A stretch of DNA of 64,000 nt from Gemmatimonadota bacterium (GTDB taxonomy: Bacteria > Gemmatimonadota > Gemmatimonadetes > Gemmatimonadales > Gemmatimonadaceae). This document shows positions 17,231 through 25,639 of the stretch, piece after piece. A model generated the notes under the pieces. The model made no database searches, was not told the DNA's origin, and saw only the letters and a program-made list of their open reading frames with translations. The stretch is taken from assembly GCA_021299375.1 (NCBI GenBank), contig JAJTGR010000052.1, positions 1-64,000 of the forward strand, written 5' to 3'. The translations under genes were made by a program, and so were the position numbers. The number at the start of each line of letters is the position of its first letter. The stretch's first letter is position 1.

Positions 17231-18556
17231 ATGCCTCCCGCTCTCGTTCGCACGCTGGGGAGCCGCGATCTCACGTTGCTGGTGGTTGGCAACGTGATCG
17301 GCTCCGGCATCTTTCTGGTCCCCGCATCGGTGCTGCTGCAGAGCGGCGGCTCGCTGCCGATCGCGCTGGGCGTGTGGCTTGCCGGCGGCGTCCTGAGTCT
17401 CATGGGCGCACTGTCGTACGCCGAACTGGGCGGGATGGACCCCGGGGCCGGCGGGCTGTACGCGTACATTCGCGACGCGTTCGGGGCGTTTCCGGCGTTC
17501 CTCTACGGCTGGACCCTGTTCTTCGTGATCGGCGCCGGCACCATCGCCACGCTGGCGGTGGCGGCGGCGGAGTACCTCACGCAGTTCACGCCGCTCTCCG
17601 CTGTGGCAAAGCAGGGCGTGGCGATTGCGCTGATCGCGAGCACGGCCGTGATCAACGTGCGTGGGCTGCGCGGGAGTGCGGCGGTGCAGAACGTCACGAC
17701 GGGCATCAAGGTGCTGGCCATCGTGGCGCTGAGCCTGCTGCTGCTCGGGTTGAGCCTGGGCGGAGATGCCGCGACCGTCGCCAACGCGCCGCCACCTGCG
17801 CCGGCGGTGACGCTGTCGGGGGTCGGCCTTTCCGTGATCGCGGTGCTGTGGGCGTACGAAGGCTGGCAATATGTGACCTTCGTGGCCGGTGAAGCCCGCG
17901 ACCCGCAGCGCACCATTCCGCGTGCCCTCATCGTGGGCACGGTCCTCCTGATCGGGATCTACCTGCTGGCCAATGTGGCCTACGCGGCCGCGCTGGGGAC
18001 GGCCGACATGGCCAACTCCAGCCGCGTCGCTGGCGATGCGGTGACGCGTGTGCTGGGGCCCACCGCTGGCAAGATCGTGGCGCTGGTCATCATCGTGTCG
18101 ATGTACAGCGCGGCCCACGGGACGGTGATCACGGTGCCGCGGGTGTACCAGGCCATGGCTGCCGATGGCGTGTTCTTCCGCCAGTTGGCGGCGGTGCATC
18201 CGCGCTATGGCACACCGGCGGTGGCGGTGCTCAGCAGCTGCGCGTGGGCGGCGGTGCTGGCCGTCTCGGGGACCTTCGAGCAGTTGCTGACCTATGTGGT
18301 GTTCATTGGCTGGATCTTCTACGCGCTGGGCGCGGCGGCGGTGATTCGGCTTCGGCAAACGCAGCCGGGGGCGGTGCGGCCGTTCCGGGTGCCGGGGTAT
18401 CCGTTCACGCCCGTGTTGTTCGTGCTGGCCGCGGCGGCGATCGTAGGCAACACGATCGTGGCCCAACCGAGGCAGTCGGTGGTCGGGCTTGGCATGGTGC
18501 TGTTGGGTGCACCCGCGTATGCCGTCTGGCGCCGCCGTACCACCGCCGCGCCGTAG
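17231..18556 (+). CDS. APC-family amino acid permease
   Basis: A 441-residue inner-membrane transporter with about 12 hydrophobic segments. TM1 holds the broken-helix motif GNVIGSGIFLVPA, which in the APC superfamily binds the substrate carboxylate and amino group. TM2-3 include GGVLSLMGALSYAELGGMDPGAGG, a family hallmark, and the loop after TM8 has HPRYGTPAVAV. It probably moves a neutral or basic amino acid or exchanges amino acids; specificity cannot be read. Being divergent from the DDAH-type enzyme, it may carry its substrate or product. The next gene starts ~515 bp downstream. Confidence 0.85.
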   Translation: MPPALVRTLGSRDLTLLVVGNVIGSGIFLVPASVLLQSGGSLPIALGVWLAGGVLSLMGALSYAELGGMDPGAGGLYAYIRDAFGAFPAFLYGWTLFFVIGAGTIATLAVAAAEYLTQFTPLSAVAKQGVAIALIASTAVINVRGLRGSAAVQNVTTGIKVLAIVALSLLLLGLSLGGDAATVANAPPPAPAVTLSGVGLSVIAVLWAYEGWQYVTFVAGEARDPQRTIPRALIVGTVLLIGIYLLANVAYAAALGTADMANSSRVAGDAVTRVLGPTAGKIVALVIIVSMYSAAHGTVITVPRVYQAMAADGVFFRQLAAVHPRYGTPAVAVLSSCAWAAVLAVSGTFEQLLTYVVFIGWIFYALGAAAVIRLRQTQPGAVRPFRVPGYPFTPVLFVLAAAAIVGNTIVAQPRQSVVGLGMVLLGAPAYAVWRRRTTAAP

Positions 18557-19012
18557 CAACGAACGCGGGCACGTGCTCGACGCCCGGTGCGCCAACGACA
18601 TTCACCGTGGGGCAGCGACGAACGGATACGCTTCGGCACGAGTGCTGACCACCGGGGGCACGGGTTGCACGCTGAGCGCTCGAGGGCCACGAGCGTACCG
18701 CACGCGTATCCCACGCGTGTGCGAGGTGCACCGGGAATAGCAGGGAGACGCGGCCGGAGCCCGACGGCGGGGTGGAGCGCGTGCCCCGAGCCTTTATCCC
18801 GGTGGCGTGTGGCCGGCGGGCTCCCCGCGCGGGCCCGGAGCGCGGGGCATGTCGGGGTGGGCCGAACCGGATGCCGTCGACACGAGGCTGCCTGGCTTCG
18901 CACTCGAGGCGGCGAAGGGTGTTCCGTCACCGCAGGCCTGAGGGCGCAGCAGTGCCCGTCGGGCGGGGCATTCGCTGGGGGGATACGCGAGCCGCTGACC
19001 GGAGGGCGGGGT
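18557..19012. other. Intergenic region upstream of ndh
   Basis: About 450 bp with no plausible gene on either strand; open frames are Arg/Gly-rich shadows. No minisatellite or long inverted repeat was found until the Rex-type operator at its right edge. Confidence 0.5.
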
Positions 19013-19030
19013 TTGTGAAACAATTCACAA
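19013..19030. promoter_or_regulatory. Perfect Rex-type operator upstream of ndh
   Basis: TTGTGAAACAATTCACAA is a perfect 7+4+7 inverted repeat matching the Rex consensus TTGTGAANNNNTTCACAA at every position. It ends 40 bp before the ndh start. Rex is an NADH-sensing repressor that in several phyla controls NADH dehydrogenase and terminal oxidase genes. The match is seen directly; that Rex binds it is an inference, and the same core (TGTGA-N6-TCACA) also fits a CRP/FNR-family site. Confidence 0.7.
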
Positions 19031-19070
19031 GCCCGGGCGTTCAATCGGAGTACCCGAACCTCGACCGCCC

Positions 19071-20450
19071 ATGTCCGACGTTGCCACCGGCCGCCCTGCC
19101 TTCGACGCCCCGCACCCCAACCTCACCGTCACCGGCAGCTACACCGCCGATCCGCGGCCGCATGTCGTGATCCTGGGGGGTGGGTTCGCCGGCGTGTCGG
19201 CGGCGCGTGCCCTCGCCGATGCGCCCGTGCGCATCACCTTGCTCGATCGTACCAATCACCACCTGTTCCAGCCGTTGCTCTACCAGGTGGCCACCGCCGT
19301 GCTCAATCCGGCCGACATCAGTGTGCCCATCCGGTGGCTGCTGCGCGACCTCGACAACGTCACCGTGGTCATGGCCGACGTTGATCGGATCGATCCCGAC
19401 GCGCGGCGCGTGTCGCTCGATGGCGGGACCGTGCAGCTCACCTTCGACTACCTCGTGCTGGCCACCGGTGCGCGCCACGCGTACTTCGGTCACCCCGAAT
19501 GGGAGCAGCATGCACCGGGGCTCAAGAGCATCGAGGACGCCCTCGAGATGCGCCGCCGGTTCCTGCTGTCGTTCGAGGCCGCCGAGCGGGCGAGTGCCGC
19601 GGGCGAGCGCGAGGCGTTGCTGACATTCGTGATTGTGGGCGGCGGCCCGACGGGCGTGGAGCTCGCCGGCATGATCCCCGAAGTCACGCGGTACACGCTC
19701 AAGGGTGAGTTCCGGCGCATCGATCCGTCCAAGGCGCGGGTGCTGCTGCTCGAGGGGGGGGAGCGCATTCTGCCGCAGTTCCCGGCAGAGCTCTCGGCTC
19801 GCGCCCAACGGGACCTCGAGCAACTCGGCGTGACCGTGCGTACCAACTGCGTCGTGACCGACGTGAACGGCGATGGCGTCGTGGCGAACGGGGAGCGCAT
19901 CGACGCGCACACGGTGTTCTGGGGGGCCGGCAATGAGGCCTCACCACTCGGACGCCAGCTGGGTGTGCCGGTCGATCGTGCTGGTCGGGTGCAGGTCAAC
20001 GCCGACCTCAGTGTGCCTGGCTATCCGTACATCTTCGCCGCCGGCGACATCGCGGCCGCGCGCACTGCCGATGGCCCGCCTGTGCCTGCCGTGGCACCGG
20101 CGGCCAATCAGATGGGCACGTTCGTGGGGCGCACGATCGCCCGCGAGCTGCGGCAGGAGCCGCGCGAGTCGTTCCGCTATGTCAACAAGGGCGACTTGGC
20201 CACGATCGGACGCCACAAGGCCGTGGCCGTGGTCGGCGGGGTCAAGCTTGGCGGCTACCTCGCCTGGTTCACGTGGCTCTTTGTGCACGTACTGTACCTG
20301 GCCAGCTTCCGCAATCGTCTCACCGTGCTGGTCCAGTGGGCGTATCAGTATCTCACGTTCCAGCGTGGGGTGCGGCTCATCACCGGCACGACGGTACACC
20401 GGCTGCTCAAGGCCAGCCGGGCGGCGGCGGACAAGCGCCGGGCGGCGTAG
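19071..20450 (+). CDS. ndh: Type II NADH:quinone oxidoreductase (NDH-2)
   Basis: A 459-residue peripheral-membrane flavoprotein that oxidises NADH and reduces quinone (here presumably menaquinone) without pumping protons. The FAD dinucleotide-fold motif ILGGGFAGVSAA is at ~33-44, followed by the NDH-2 quinone/FAD marker HHLFQPLLYQVATA. The NADH-binding motif IVGGGPTGVELAG is at ~188-200, and the second FAD contact AAGDIA near 322. The C-terminus has an amphipathic or membrane-associated stretch (YLAWFTWLFVHVLYLASF). Start ATG 19071. The Rex-type operator 40 bp upstream suggests control by the NADH/NAD ratio, a sensible arrangement for this enzyme. Confidence 0.92.
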   Translation: MSDVATGRPAFDAPHPNLTVTGSYTADPRPHVVILGGGFAGVSAARALADAPVRITLLDRTNHHLFQPLLYQVATAVLNPADISVPIRWLLRDLDNVTVVMADVDRIDPDARRVSLDGGTVQLTFDYLVLATGARHAYFGHPEWEQHAPGLKSIEDALEMRRRFLLSFEAAERASAAGEREALLTFVIVGGGPTGVELAGMIPEVTRYTLKGEFRRIDPSKARVLLLEGGERILPQFPAELSARAQRDLEQLGVTVRTNCVVTDVNGDGVVANGERIDAHTVFWGAGNEASPLGRQLGVPVDRAGRVQVNADLSVPGYPYIFAAGDIAAARTADGPPVPAVAPAANQMGTFVGRTIARELRQEPRESFRYVNKGDLATIGRHKAVAVVGGVKLGGYLAWFTWLFVHVLYLASFRNRLTVLVQWAYQYLTFQRGVRLITGTTVHRLLKASRAAADKRRAA

Positions 20451-20500
20451 CGACGGCGCGGAGGGTCTCGGCGGTTCGCTCGTACGCTCATCGCACACGT

Positions 20501-20926
20501 TCACCGCACGCGTCGGAAACTCAGCCACGCCACGTAGCGATCCTGCGCCAGTAACGGTCCCGGCACGAGCGGCCACGGCGTGAGTGAATCAAAGACCATG
20601 CGTACACTGCCGACGAGCGTGTCCGATGGCGGGGCGCCCCAACGCAGGCGCAGGGGCACGGTGGGGCCCATGCCGAAGCGATAGCCGATCGTGATGTCGG
20701 CATCGCCGAGCCGGACGCACTGCACCATGCGCGGACAGCGGGAATCGGCGTCGACGGTGAGCAGCGACACGCCCACGACGCCACCAAGAGGGAAGGCTTC
20801 GGGGCCGCCGACGCGCAGCGCAGCGAAGTCATCGCCGGTGACGGGGACCGGGTCCGTGGTGGCCCCGTGACACGCCTCGAACACGACGATGAGTGCGAGG
20901 CACGAAACGGATACGCGCAGAGTCAT
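20501..20926 (-). CDS. Exported protein of unknown function
   Basis: A 141-residue protein with a lipoprotein-like signal (MTLRVSVSCLALIVVFEAC). The mature part is strand-rich with DFAALRVGG, GGVVGVSLLTVDADSRCP and ADITIGYRFGMG, and ends in DRYVAWLSFRRVR. Two cysteines lie close together (SRCPRMVQC), possibly a disulfide. No family recognised. It is convergent with ndh and divergent from the next exported protein, from which it is 106 bp apart. Confidence 0.6.
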   Translation of the reverse strand: MTLRVSVSCLALIVVFEACHGATTDPVPVTGDDFAALRVGGPEAFPLGGVVGVSLLTVDADSRCPRMVQCVRLGDADITIGYRFGMGPTVPLRLRWGAPPSDTLVGSVRMVFDSLTPWPLVPGPLLAQDRYVAWLSFRRVR

Positions 20927-21032
20927 GCGGAGACGTGGTGAAGGGCACCGTGGGGCTGGTGGCAGGACGATCGTCTCCCCATCGTACCCCAGTCCTGCCA
21001 CCAGCGTCACCCGTGACATCATCCCCTCCGTG

Positions 21033-21596
21033 ATGCCGTCGCTTCGCTCGTCCGTCCGACAGGCCGCATTGGCCGTGTGCCTTGTCGTCGCCGCGCCCGT
21101 GTCGGCCGTCCGCGCCCAGAGCGCTGCCGCGACCGCCACCTTCCTCGACTACCGCACCGCCGTGCCGGCCGGGTGGACGGCCTCATCACCGTCATCGAGC
21201 ATGCGCCTGGCCGAGTACCGGGTGCCCGGTGCCAACGGCGCGGCGCCGGTGGAGATCGTGGTGTACTTCTTCGGGCCGGGGCAGGGCGGCACGCCTGAGG
21301 CGAACCTCGCGCGCTGGAAGAGCCAATTCAGCAATCCCGATGGCAGCCCCGTGGCCGGGCTGGTGCGCCGCGATTCCACGGGGGCGTTCCCGCTCACGAT
21401 AGCCGAGTACCGCGGCACGTACGCGCGCGGTGTCGGCATGGGCTCGTCGGCAAGTGAGGCCCGCCCCGGGCACCTCCTGCTTGCCGTCGTGGCCGAGACG
21501 CCGAGGGGCACCCTGTTCTTTCAATGCTTCGGGCCGATGGCCGCCGTCGAGGCGCAGCGCGCGACGTACCTGCAGTTCGTGAAGGGGCTGCGGTGA
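21033..21596 (+). CDS. Secreted protein of unknown function
   Basis: A 187-residue protein with a classical signal peptide ending ...APVSAVRAQ (cleavage near residue 27). The mature domain has a single compact fold: DYRTAVPAGWTASSPSSSMRLAEY, then VEIVVYFFGPGQGG, then PLTIAEYRGTY and HLLLAVVAETPRGTLFFQCFGP, ending in a YLQFVKGLR helix. Proteins of this shape are common in Gemmatimonadota and Acidobacteria but no function is known to me. ATG 21033 is preceded in frame by GTG 21030; either could be used. The frame upstream is Arg-rich and unlikely to be translated. Confidence 0.65.
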   Translation: MPSLRSSVRQAALAVCLVVAAPVSAVRAQSAAATATFLDYRTAVPAGWTASSPSSSMRLAEYRVPGANGAAPVEIVVYFFGPGQGGTPEANLARWKSQFSNPDGSPVAGLVRRDSTGAFPLTIAEYRGTYARGVGMGSSASEARPGHLLLAVVAETPRGTLFFQCFGPMAAVEAQRATYLQFVKGLR

Positions 21597-21819
21597 GGCG
21601 GTCTTCACAGGCCAGAATGTCGCCGGTGGTGATGAGCCCCATTACGCCGTCGCCGCGTCACCGCTGAGGATTCCGAGCGGAGCGCCGCGTTCCATGATGG
21701 CGTCCCGCTTCTCCCCCGCGACTCTGGCCTCTCTCGCTGACCGGCTCACCCGCTCACCCGCTGCTCTCGCCCGACAACGGATCGTCGGGCTCGTCCGGGT
21801 TCGGCGTGGGTTGGTTAGG

Positions 21820-22229
21820 CCACATCACGGTCCCCTGGGTATCTGGCCCGGCGGGTGCCGCGATGCGGGCGCCGCGATGTGGGCGCGGCGATGCGGGCGG
21901 CGATGTGGGCGCCGCGAGGTGGGCGCCGTGATGTGGGCGCCGCCTTCGGCGTCGCGATCCACAACGGGAGAACAGCAGGATCGCCCTGCGCAGCAGGCCA
22001 CCCACGCGCGCTCCGCGGGTGGCGCCCCCGGGCTGATCCGATGGGGCCTCCCGTCGTGGAGCGCCCCCTGCAGGGGGGGCAGGACGCCATCGCGCCGGGC
22101 CCGCACGACCGGGCGCGATTCGCACGGCGCGATTCGCACGGCGCGTGATGCCGGGGGGCGCCGGACGCCCCCGACCGCCGGCGGGCGATCGATTCCGGCC
22201 GCCGCCCAACCGAACGCGACCCCACGCGA
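21820..22229. repeat. Dispersed repeat, copy B (410 bp)
   Basis: Homologous over its full length to 5697-6036, same orientation. The extra ~70 bp come mainly from the minisatellite, here about six copies of a 14-bp unit (GATGTGGGCGCCGC and variants, ~21859-21950), and from a tandem duplication of GATTCGCACGGCGC at ~22118-22146. Mismatches and small indels are scattered, so the copies are not recent duplicates. Its right end abuts the stump of a protein-kinase gene. Open frames through it are Arg/Pro-rich and differ between copies. Confidence 0.8.
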
Positions 22230-22608
22230 CATCGATGGCGTCGCCATTGACGGACGAGCCGACGTGTTCGGCCCCGTGTGCCTGCTCTCCGAGTGTCTCA
22301 CGCGAACGGCGCCCCACGACGAAGTGCGGCGCGAGCAGGCCGCGCGTTCGCTGCGGGCGTGGGATGATGGCTCATCCACCGTCGACAATCCCGACCCGTA
22401 CGAGTCACCGGCTCGGTCGGTCGTGAGCCTGCGGGCGTGTCGCCCGGAGGCCTCGACCACGCTCGAACGGCTGTGGCGCCGTGCGCTGCGTCTCGATCCG
22501 AACGCCCGTCTATCCTCCGCCGCTGCCTTCCGCGATGTGCTCGAAGTGGTGCTCGCCGACGAACTGGCCACCTCGGGGCTGCCGCGTTGGATGCGAGGAC
22601 GCCGCTGA
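22230..22608 (+). pseudogene. C-terminal stump of a serine/threonine protein kinase
   Basis: The last ~126 codons of a frame that opens inside the repeat. IDGRADVFGPVCLLSECLTRTAP corresponds to the helix after the APE motif of Hanks-type kinases (usual form DGRxDVFxLGxxLYECLTG); the later LERLWRRALRLDPNARLSSAAAF matches the final kinase helix region. Everything before this - P-loop, catalytic loop, DFG - is missing, and the sequence to the left is the dispersed repeat. Changes such as LSECLT for LYECLT suggest decay. The upstream part of the frame (from 21694) is not kinase-like, so no active enzyme is expected. Confidence 0.6.
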
Positions 22609-22648
22609 CGGGTAGGCGTCCCGACTGGAGTCTGCCACGCCGCCCGAG

Positions 22649-22660
22649 TAAACTCGGCGC
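22649..22660 (+). promoter_or_regulatory. Likely -10 box of a leaderless promoter (PqiA-like gene)
   Basis: TAAACT (22649-22654), then CGGCGC, then ATG 22661. Confidence 0.5.
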
Positions 22661-23158
22661 ATGTCAACACGCAACCGGATCGCGCTCGCCCTGTCGCTGG
22701 TATCGCTGGCGCTGCTTGTCCCCGGACTCATCGAGCCCGTGCTCACCATCCGGGCCACCATGGAGTTCTTCGGCACCGAACGCGAACTCACCAACGAGAC
22801 GCGCAGTGTGATCGGGGCCATCCGCAGTCTGCACGGGTCGGGGAACGACTTCGTGGCGGGGCTGATCCTGCTGTTCAGCGTCCTGGTACCGCTGATCAAG
22901 GCGGCGCTGATTGTGCCCATCCTCTGGCTGCGACGGTCGCACTGGTCCTACCGTCTGTTCCGCGTTGTGCGCGGGATCAGCAAGTGGTCGATGGCCGACG
23001 TATTTGCGGTCGGCATGCTCATCGCGCTGCTGGTGGCCAAGGGCACGGCGAACCTTTCGGCGGTGGCCGGGACCGGCTTCTACTATTTCACCGCCTACTG
23101 CCTGGTGTCGAACGCCGCCTTCCAGCTGCTGCAGGTGGAGGCACCGGCGCGCAGCTGA
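22661..23158 (+). CDS. PqiA-like (paraquat-inducible protein A family) membrane protein
   Basis: A 165-residue inner-membrane protein with four hydrophobic segments (about 8-28, 64-88, 108-126 and 135-155). The second half carries the family signature: LIKAALIVPILWL, then RVVRGISKWSMADVFAVGMLIALLVAKG (cited by the core KWSMADVFAVG). It matches one PqiA-type four-helix module, whereas E. coli PqiA has two such modules. PqiA proteins work with MCE-domain PqiB in lipid transport between membranes, but no MCE gene is next to it here. The first TM pair is separated by a longer periplasmic loop. Function in this organism is inferred only by family. Confidence 0.7.
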   Translation: MSTRNRIALALSLVSLALLVPGLIEPVLTIRATMEFFGTERELTNETRSVIGAIRSLHGSGNDFVAGLILLFSVLVPLIKAALIVPILWLRRSHWSYRLFRVVRGISKWSMADVFAVGMLIALLVAKGTANLSAVAGTGFYYFTAYCLVSNAAFQLLQVEAPARS

Positions 23159-23170
23159 CGGGCGGCAGGG

Positions 23171-23632
23171 TCAGCGCAGGGGCGGCTTGGGCGCGGCCGT
23201 CCTGGCCGGCGCGATGCGGAACTTGGCGACCGGCTTGTTGTCGAGGTTCACGAAGCCCTCGATGACGTCGTTGGCGCCGATCGCTCCCTCATGGTCCAGC
23301 AGCTTTCCCTCGGGGGCCGTCACCCGGAATCGTACGCGGCTCCCCTCGCGCTGCACGTTGGAGATGGGCCCCGACCCCTGTCCGGGGACGACAGCCATAC
23401 CGGCGGGCGTCGCGCCGGCGGCGAAGGTGTAGGTCACCGGCACCACGATGGTACTGTCGCCGAGCGGGACGGACGCCGTGCCCGACCAGACGCCGACAAG
23501 GGCGGGGGCGGCGGTGGCCTTGGCCGCTGCCTTTGTGTTCGCCAGGGGACGGCTGCCCTGCGCGGACAGCGGCACCATGGGCAGCAGGCACGCGGCGGTC
23601 AGTACGGCGGGAGAGAGCAGGGCAAGTCGCAT
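23171..23632 (-). CDS. Secreted protein of unknown function
   Basis: A 153-residue protein with a signal peptide ending ...MVPLSAQ. The mature part begins with an Ala/Lys-rich linker (ANTKAAAKATAAP) and then a small all-beta domain: VGVWSGTASVPLGDSTIVVPVTYTF, RVRFRVTAPEGKLLDHEGAIG, VIEGFVNL. The pattern (WSGTA..., then a strand pair ending in a basic tail) resembles lipocalin-like or DUF-type secreted beta-sandwich proteins; compare the small secreted protein at 47780-48151, which has the same overall plan. No catalytic residues seen. Convergent with the PqiA-like gene, 12 bp apart. Confidence 0.55.
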   Translation of the reverse strand: MRLALLSPAVLTAACLLPMVPLSAQGSRPLANTKAAAKATAAPALVGVWSGTASVPLGDSTIVVPVTYTFAAGATPAGMAVVPGQGSGPISNVQREGSRVRFRVTAPEGKLLDHEGAIGANDVIEGFVNLDNKPVAKFRIAPARTAAPKPPLR

Positions 23633-23841
23633 AGCGTGTTCCGGCGAAAGCGGCGGGAGCGGAGAGGGGGACGGCGCGGCGGAGGCATTAGGATTCGGCG
23701 GGGCATGGCGACGGTGCTCCGCAGGAAACGGCCACCCCGCCGCCCCGGGGATATCTACTGCCGGGACCCCGGAAAGGTGTCACTGCATCATCCGTGGTGT
23801 CGACCGAGCCCCGATGCGTGAGCCCCTAGGCTGGAGCCCTG

Positions 23842-24972
23842 ATGGCGGAACCGTTCAAGCACTTCATCAATACGGCCCTCGTTGGCGACGCCGCGTTGCA
23901 CCTGCAGCGGGCCGACGCCCGATTCGACGCCGCGCGCTTCGTGGAGGCGGTGGCGCCACGGCTCGAGGCCTTGGAGCTCAAGGCCCGCGCGCAGTGGGTC
24001 GCCGATGCCCTCGAAGCGGTGCTGCCGGCTGATTTCCACGCCGCAGCCGAGGTGATCGAGCGGGCGCTGGCCTCCGTCCGTCTGGGCGAACAGCCCTCCG
24101 GCGCACCGAGCGAGCCCGACGGGCTGACGGGGTGGATGCTCTGGCCGGTTGGGGAGTTCGTGGCGCGTCGTGGACTCGCGCACCCCGAGCGGGCTCTCAC
24201 GGTGCTGCACGCCATCACCCAGCGGTTCACGGCGGAGTTCGCCATCCGACCGTTCCTCGAGCGGCACCCGGCGCTCGTGTTCGGGACACTGGCTCGCTGG
24301 GTGCACGACCCCAGCGAGCACGTCCGGCGTCTGGTAAGTGAGGGGACGCGGCCGCGACTGCCGTGGGGGCGGCAGCTCAGGGCGCTGCGGGACGATCCAT
24401 CGCCGTCGTTGCCGCTGCTGGCGGTGCTGCAGGACGATCCCAGCGCGTACGTACGGCGCAGTGTGGCGAACCACCTCAACGACATCGCCAAGGACCACCC
24501 GGAGCTGGTGGTGGACTGGGTGGCCCGGTACCTGCCGGGGGCGCGCCGCGAGCGCACCGCGGTGCTGCGGCACGCCAGCCGGACGCTGGTGAAGCAGGGG
24601 CACCGGCGCCTGCTGGCCCTGTGGGGAGTGGGGGAGACCTTCGAGGGCGCGGTCGGGTTCACGCTCGACCGGGACGCCATCCGGCTCGGGGAATCCGTCA
24701 CCCTGCGCCTGTCGCTCACCTCCGCGGCGAGTGGCGTGCAGCGGCTGGCCGTCGACTACGTGGTGCACCATGTGAAGGCCAACGGGACGACGTCGCCCAA
24801 GGTGTTCAAGGGCTGGGTGCTCGAGGTCGGGCCAGGCGACACGATGGTCAGGACGCGGCGGCACACCATGAAGCCGATCACGACCCGCCACTACTACGCC
24901 GGCCGGCATCGGATCGAACTGCAGGTGAACGGGCACGTAAGGGCGGAGGCCATCGTTCACCTGGAGATATGA
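23842..24972 (+). CDS. DNA alkylation repair protein, AlkC-type (HEAT repeats plus Ig-like domain)
   Basis: A 376-residue cytoplasmic protein. Residues ~1-265 are helical HEAT-like repeats of the AlkC/AlkD superfamily, with AFxIRPFLERHP, RWVHDPSEHVRRLVSEGTRPRLPW and DPSAYVRRSVANHLNDIAKDHPE as the clearest repeats. These enzymes excise positively charged alkylated bases without flipping them out. Residues ~268-376 form a beta-rich C-terminal domain (LGESVTLRLSLTSAASG ... GRHRIELQVNG), consistent with the Ig-like domain described for AlkC. Start ATG 23842 has GGAG five bases upstream, and TAGGCT just before that. AlkC-type is preferred over AlkD because of the SEGTRPRLPW motif and the extra domain. 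Confidence 0.75.
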   Translation: MAEPFKHFINTALVGDAALHLQRADARFDAARFVEAVAPRLEALELKARAQWVADALEAVLPADFHAAAEVIERALASVRLGEQPSGAPSEPDGLTGWMLWPVGEFVARRGLAHPERALTVLHAITQRFTAEFAIRPFLERHPALVFGTLARWVHDPSEHVRRLVSEGTRPRLPWGRQLRALRDDPSPSLPLLAVLQDDPSAYVRRSVANHLNDIAKDHPELVVDWVARYLPGARRERTAVLRHASRTLVKQGHRRLLALWGVGETFEGAVGFTLDRDAIRLGESVTLRLSLTSAASGVQRLAVDYVVHHVKANGTTSPKVFKGWVLEVGPGDTMVRTRRHTMKPITTRHYYAGRHRIELQVNGHVRAEAIVHLEI

Positions 24973-25039
24973 GGGGGGCCATGCCCCCGGCGGGCGCCAA
25001 CTGGTCATGGGTGCGCGCTGACGTGTTCTCCGGTCAGCA

Positions 25040-25639
25040 ATGTCCGACTTCTCTCCCGACGACGGTTCCGCTCTCACTGACGGCGTTCGCCGTGGTGACC
25101 CGCTGGCGTTCCGGCAGCTGTTCGACCAGCTGTACGGCCCGGTGCGTCGCTACGCCGCGTCGCTCGTGCGCGACGAAGCGGTCGCCGACGATGTCGTACA
25201 GGAGGCGTTCGTGCGCCTGTGGGACCGGCGCGCACGTCTCGAGGCAGCGACGCCCCCTCGGGCCTGGCTCTATCGCACGGTGCGCAATCTCGCCCTCAAT
25301 CTTCGCCGCGATGCCGCGACTCGGCAGCGGTTGCTGTCCGACCCGGCGGTCGCCGAGACGGCGGCTGTGCCGCGGCCTGTGACGTCCCCCGACGACGAGG
25401 TGGTGGGGCGGGACCTCGGGGCGCAGCTGACCGTGCTCATCGAGGCGTTGCCACGGCGTCAGCGCGAGGCGCTCCTGCTGTCCCGTGTCGAGGGGCTGTC
25501 GCACGCCGAAGTCGCGGCCGCGATGGACTGCGCGCCGCGCACGGTCAACAATCATCTGGTCGCCGCCTTGTCGTCGCTGCGCCGCTGGCTGGCCGAGGCG
25601 GGCACCATGGTCGCAGCGATGCTCTGGTGGGTGTCGTGA
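25040..25639 (+). CDS. ECF sigma factor (FecI-like)
   Basis: A 199-residue sigma-70 family protein with only regions 2 and 4. Region 2 (about 20-90) contains FRQLFDQLYGPVRRYAASLV and the DVVQEAFVRLWDRR helix that binds core polymerase and the -10 element. Region 4 (about 135-190) has the helix-turn-helix RQREALLLSRVEGLSHAEVAAAMDCAPRTVNNHL that reads -35. A short C-terminal tail is hydrophobic (MVAAMLWWVS). It is the first gene of a tight triad with a FecR-type regulator (4-nt overlap) and an STN-containing TonB receptor, so it is likely to be activated by a signal passed through the receptor. Confidence 0.9.
   Translation: MSDFSPDDGSALTDGVRRGDPLAFRQLFDQLYGPVRRYAASLVRDEAVADDVVQEAFVRLWDRRARLEAATPPRAWLYRTVRNLALNLRRDAATRQRLLSDPAVAETAAVPRPVTSPDDEVVGRDLGAQLTVLIEALPRRQREALLLSRVEGLSHAEVAAAMDCAPRTVNNHLVAALSSLRRWLAEAGTMVAAMLWWVS

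Noticed and set aside
21694..22229. N-terminal half of a full-length kinase
   Set aside because: The frame is open but encodes the dispersed repeat; no P-loop, catalytic loop or DFG motif.
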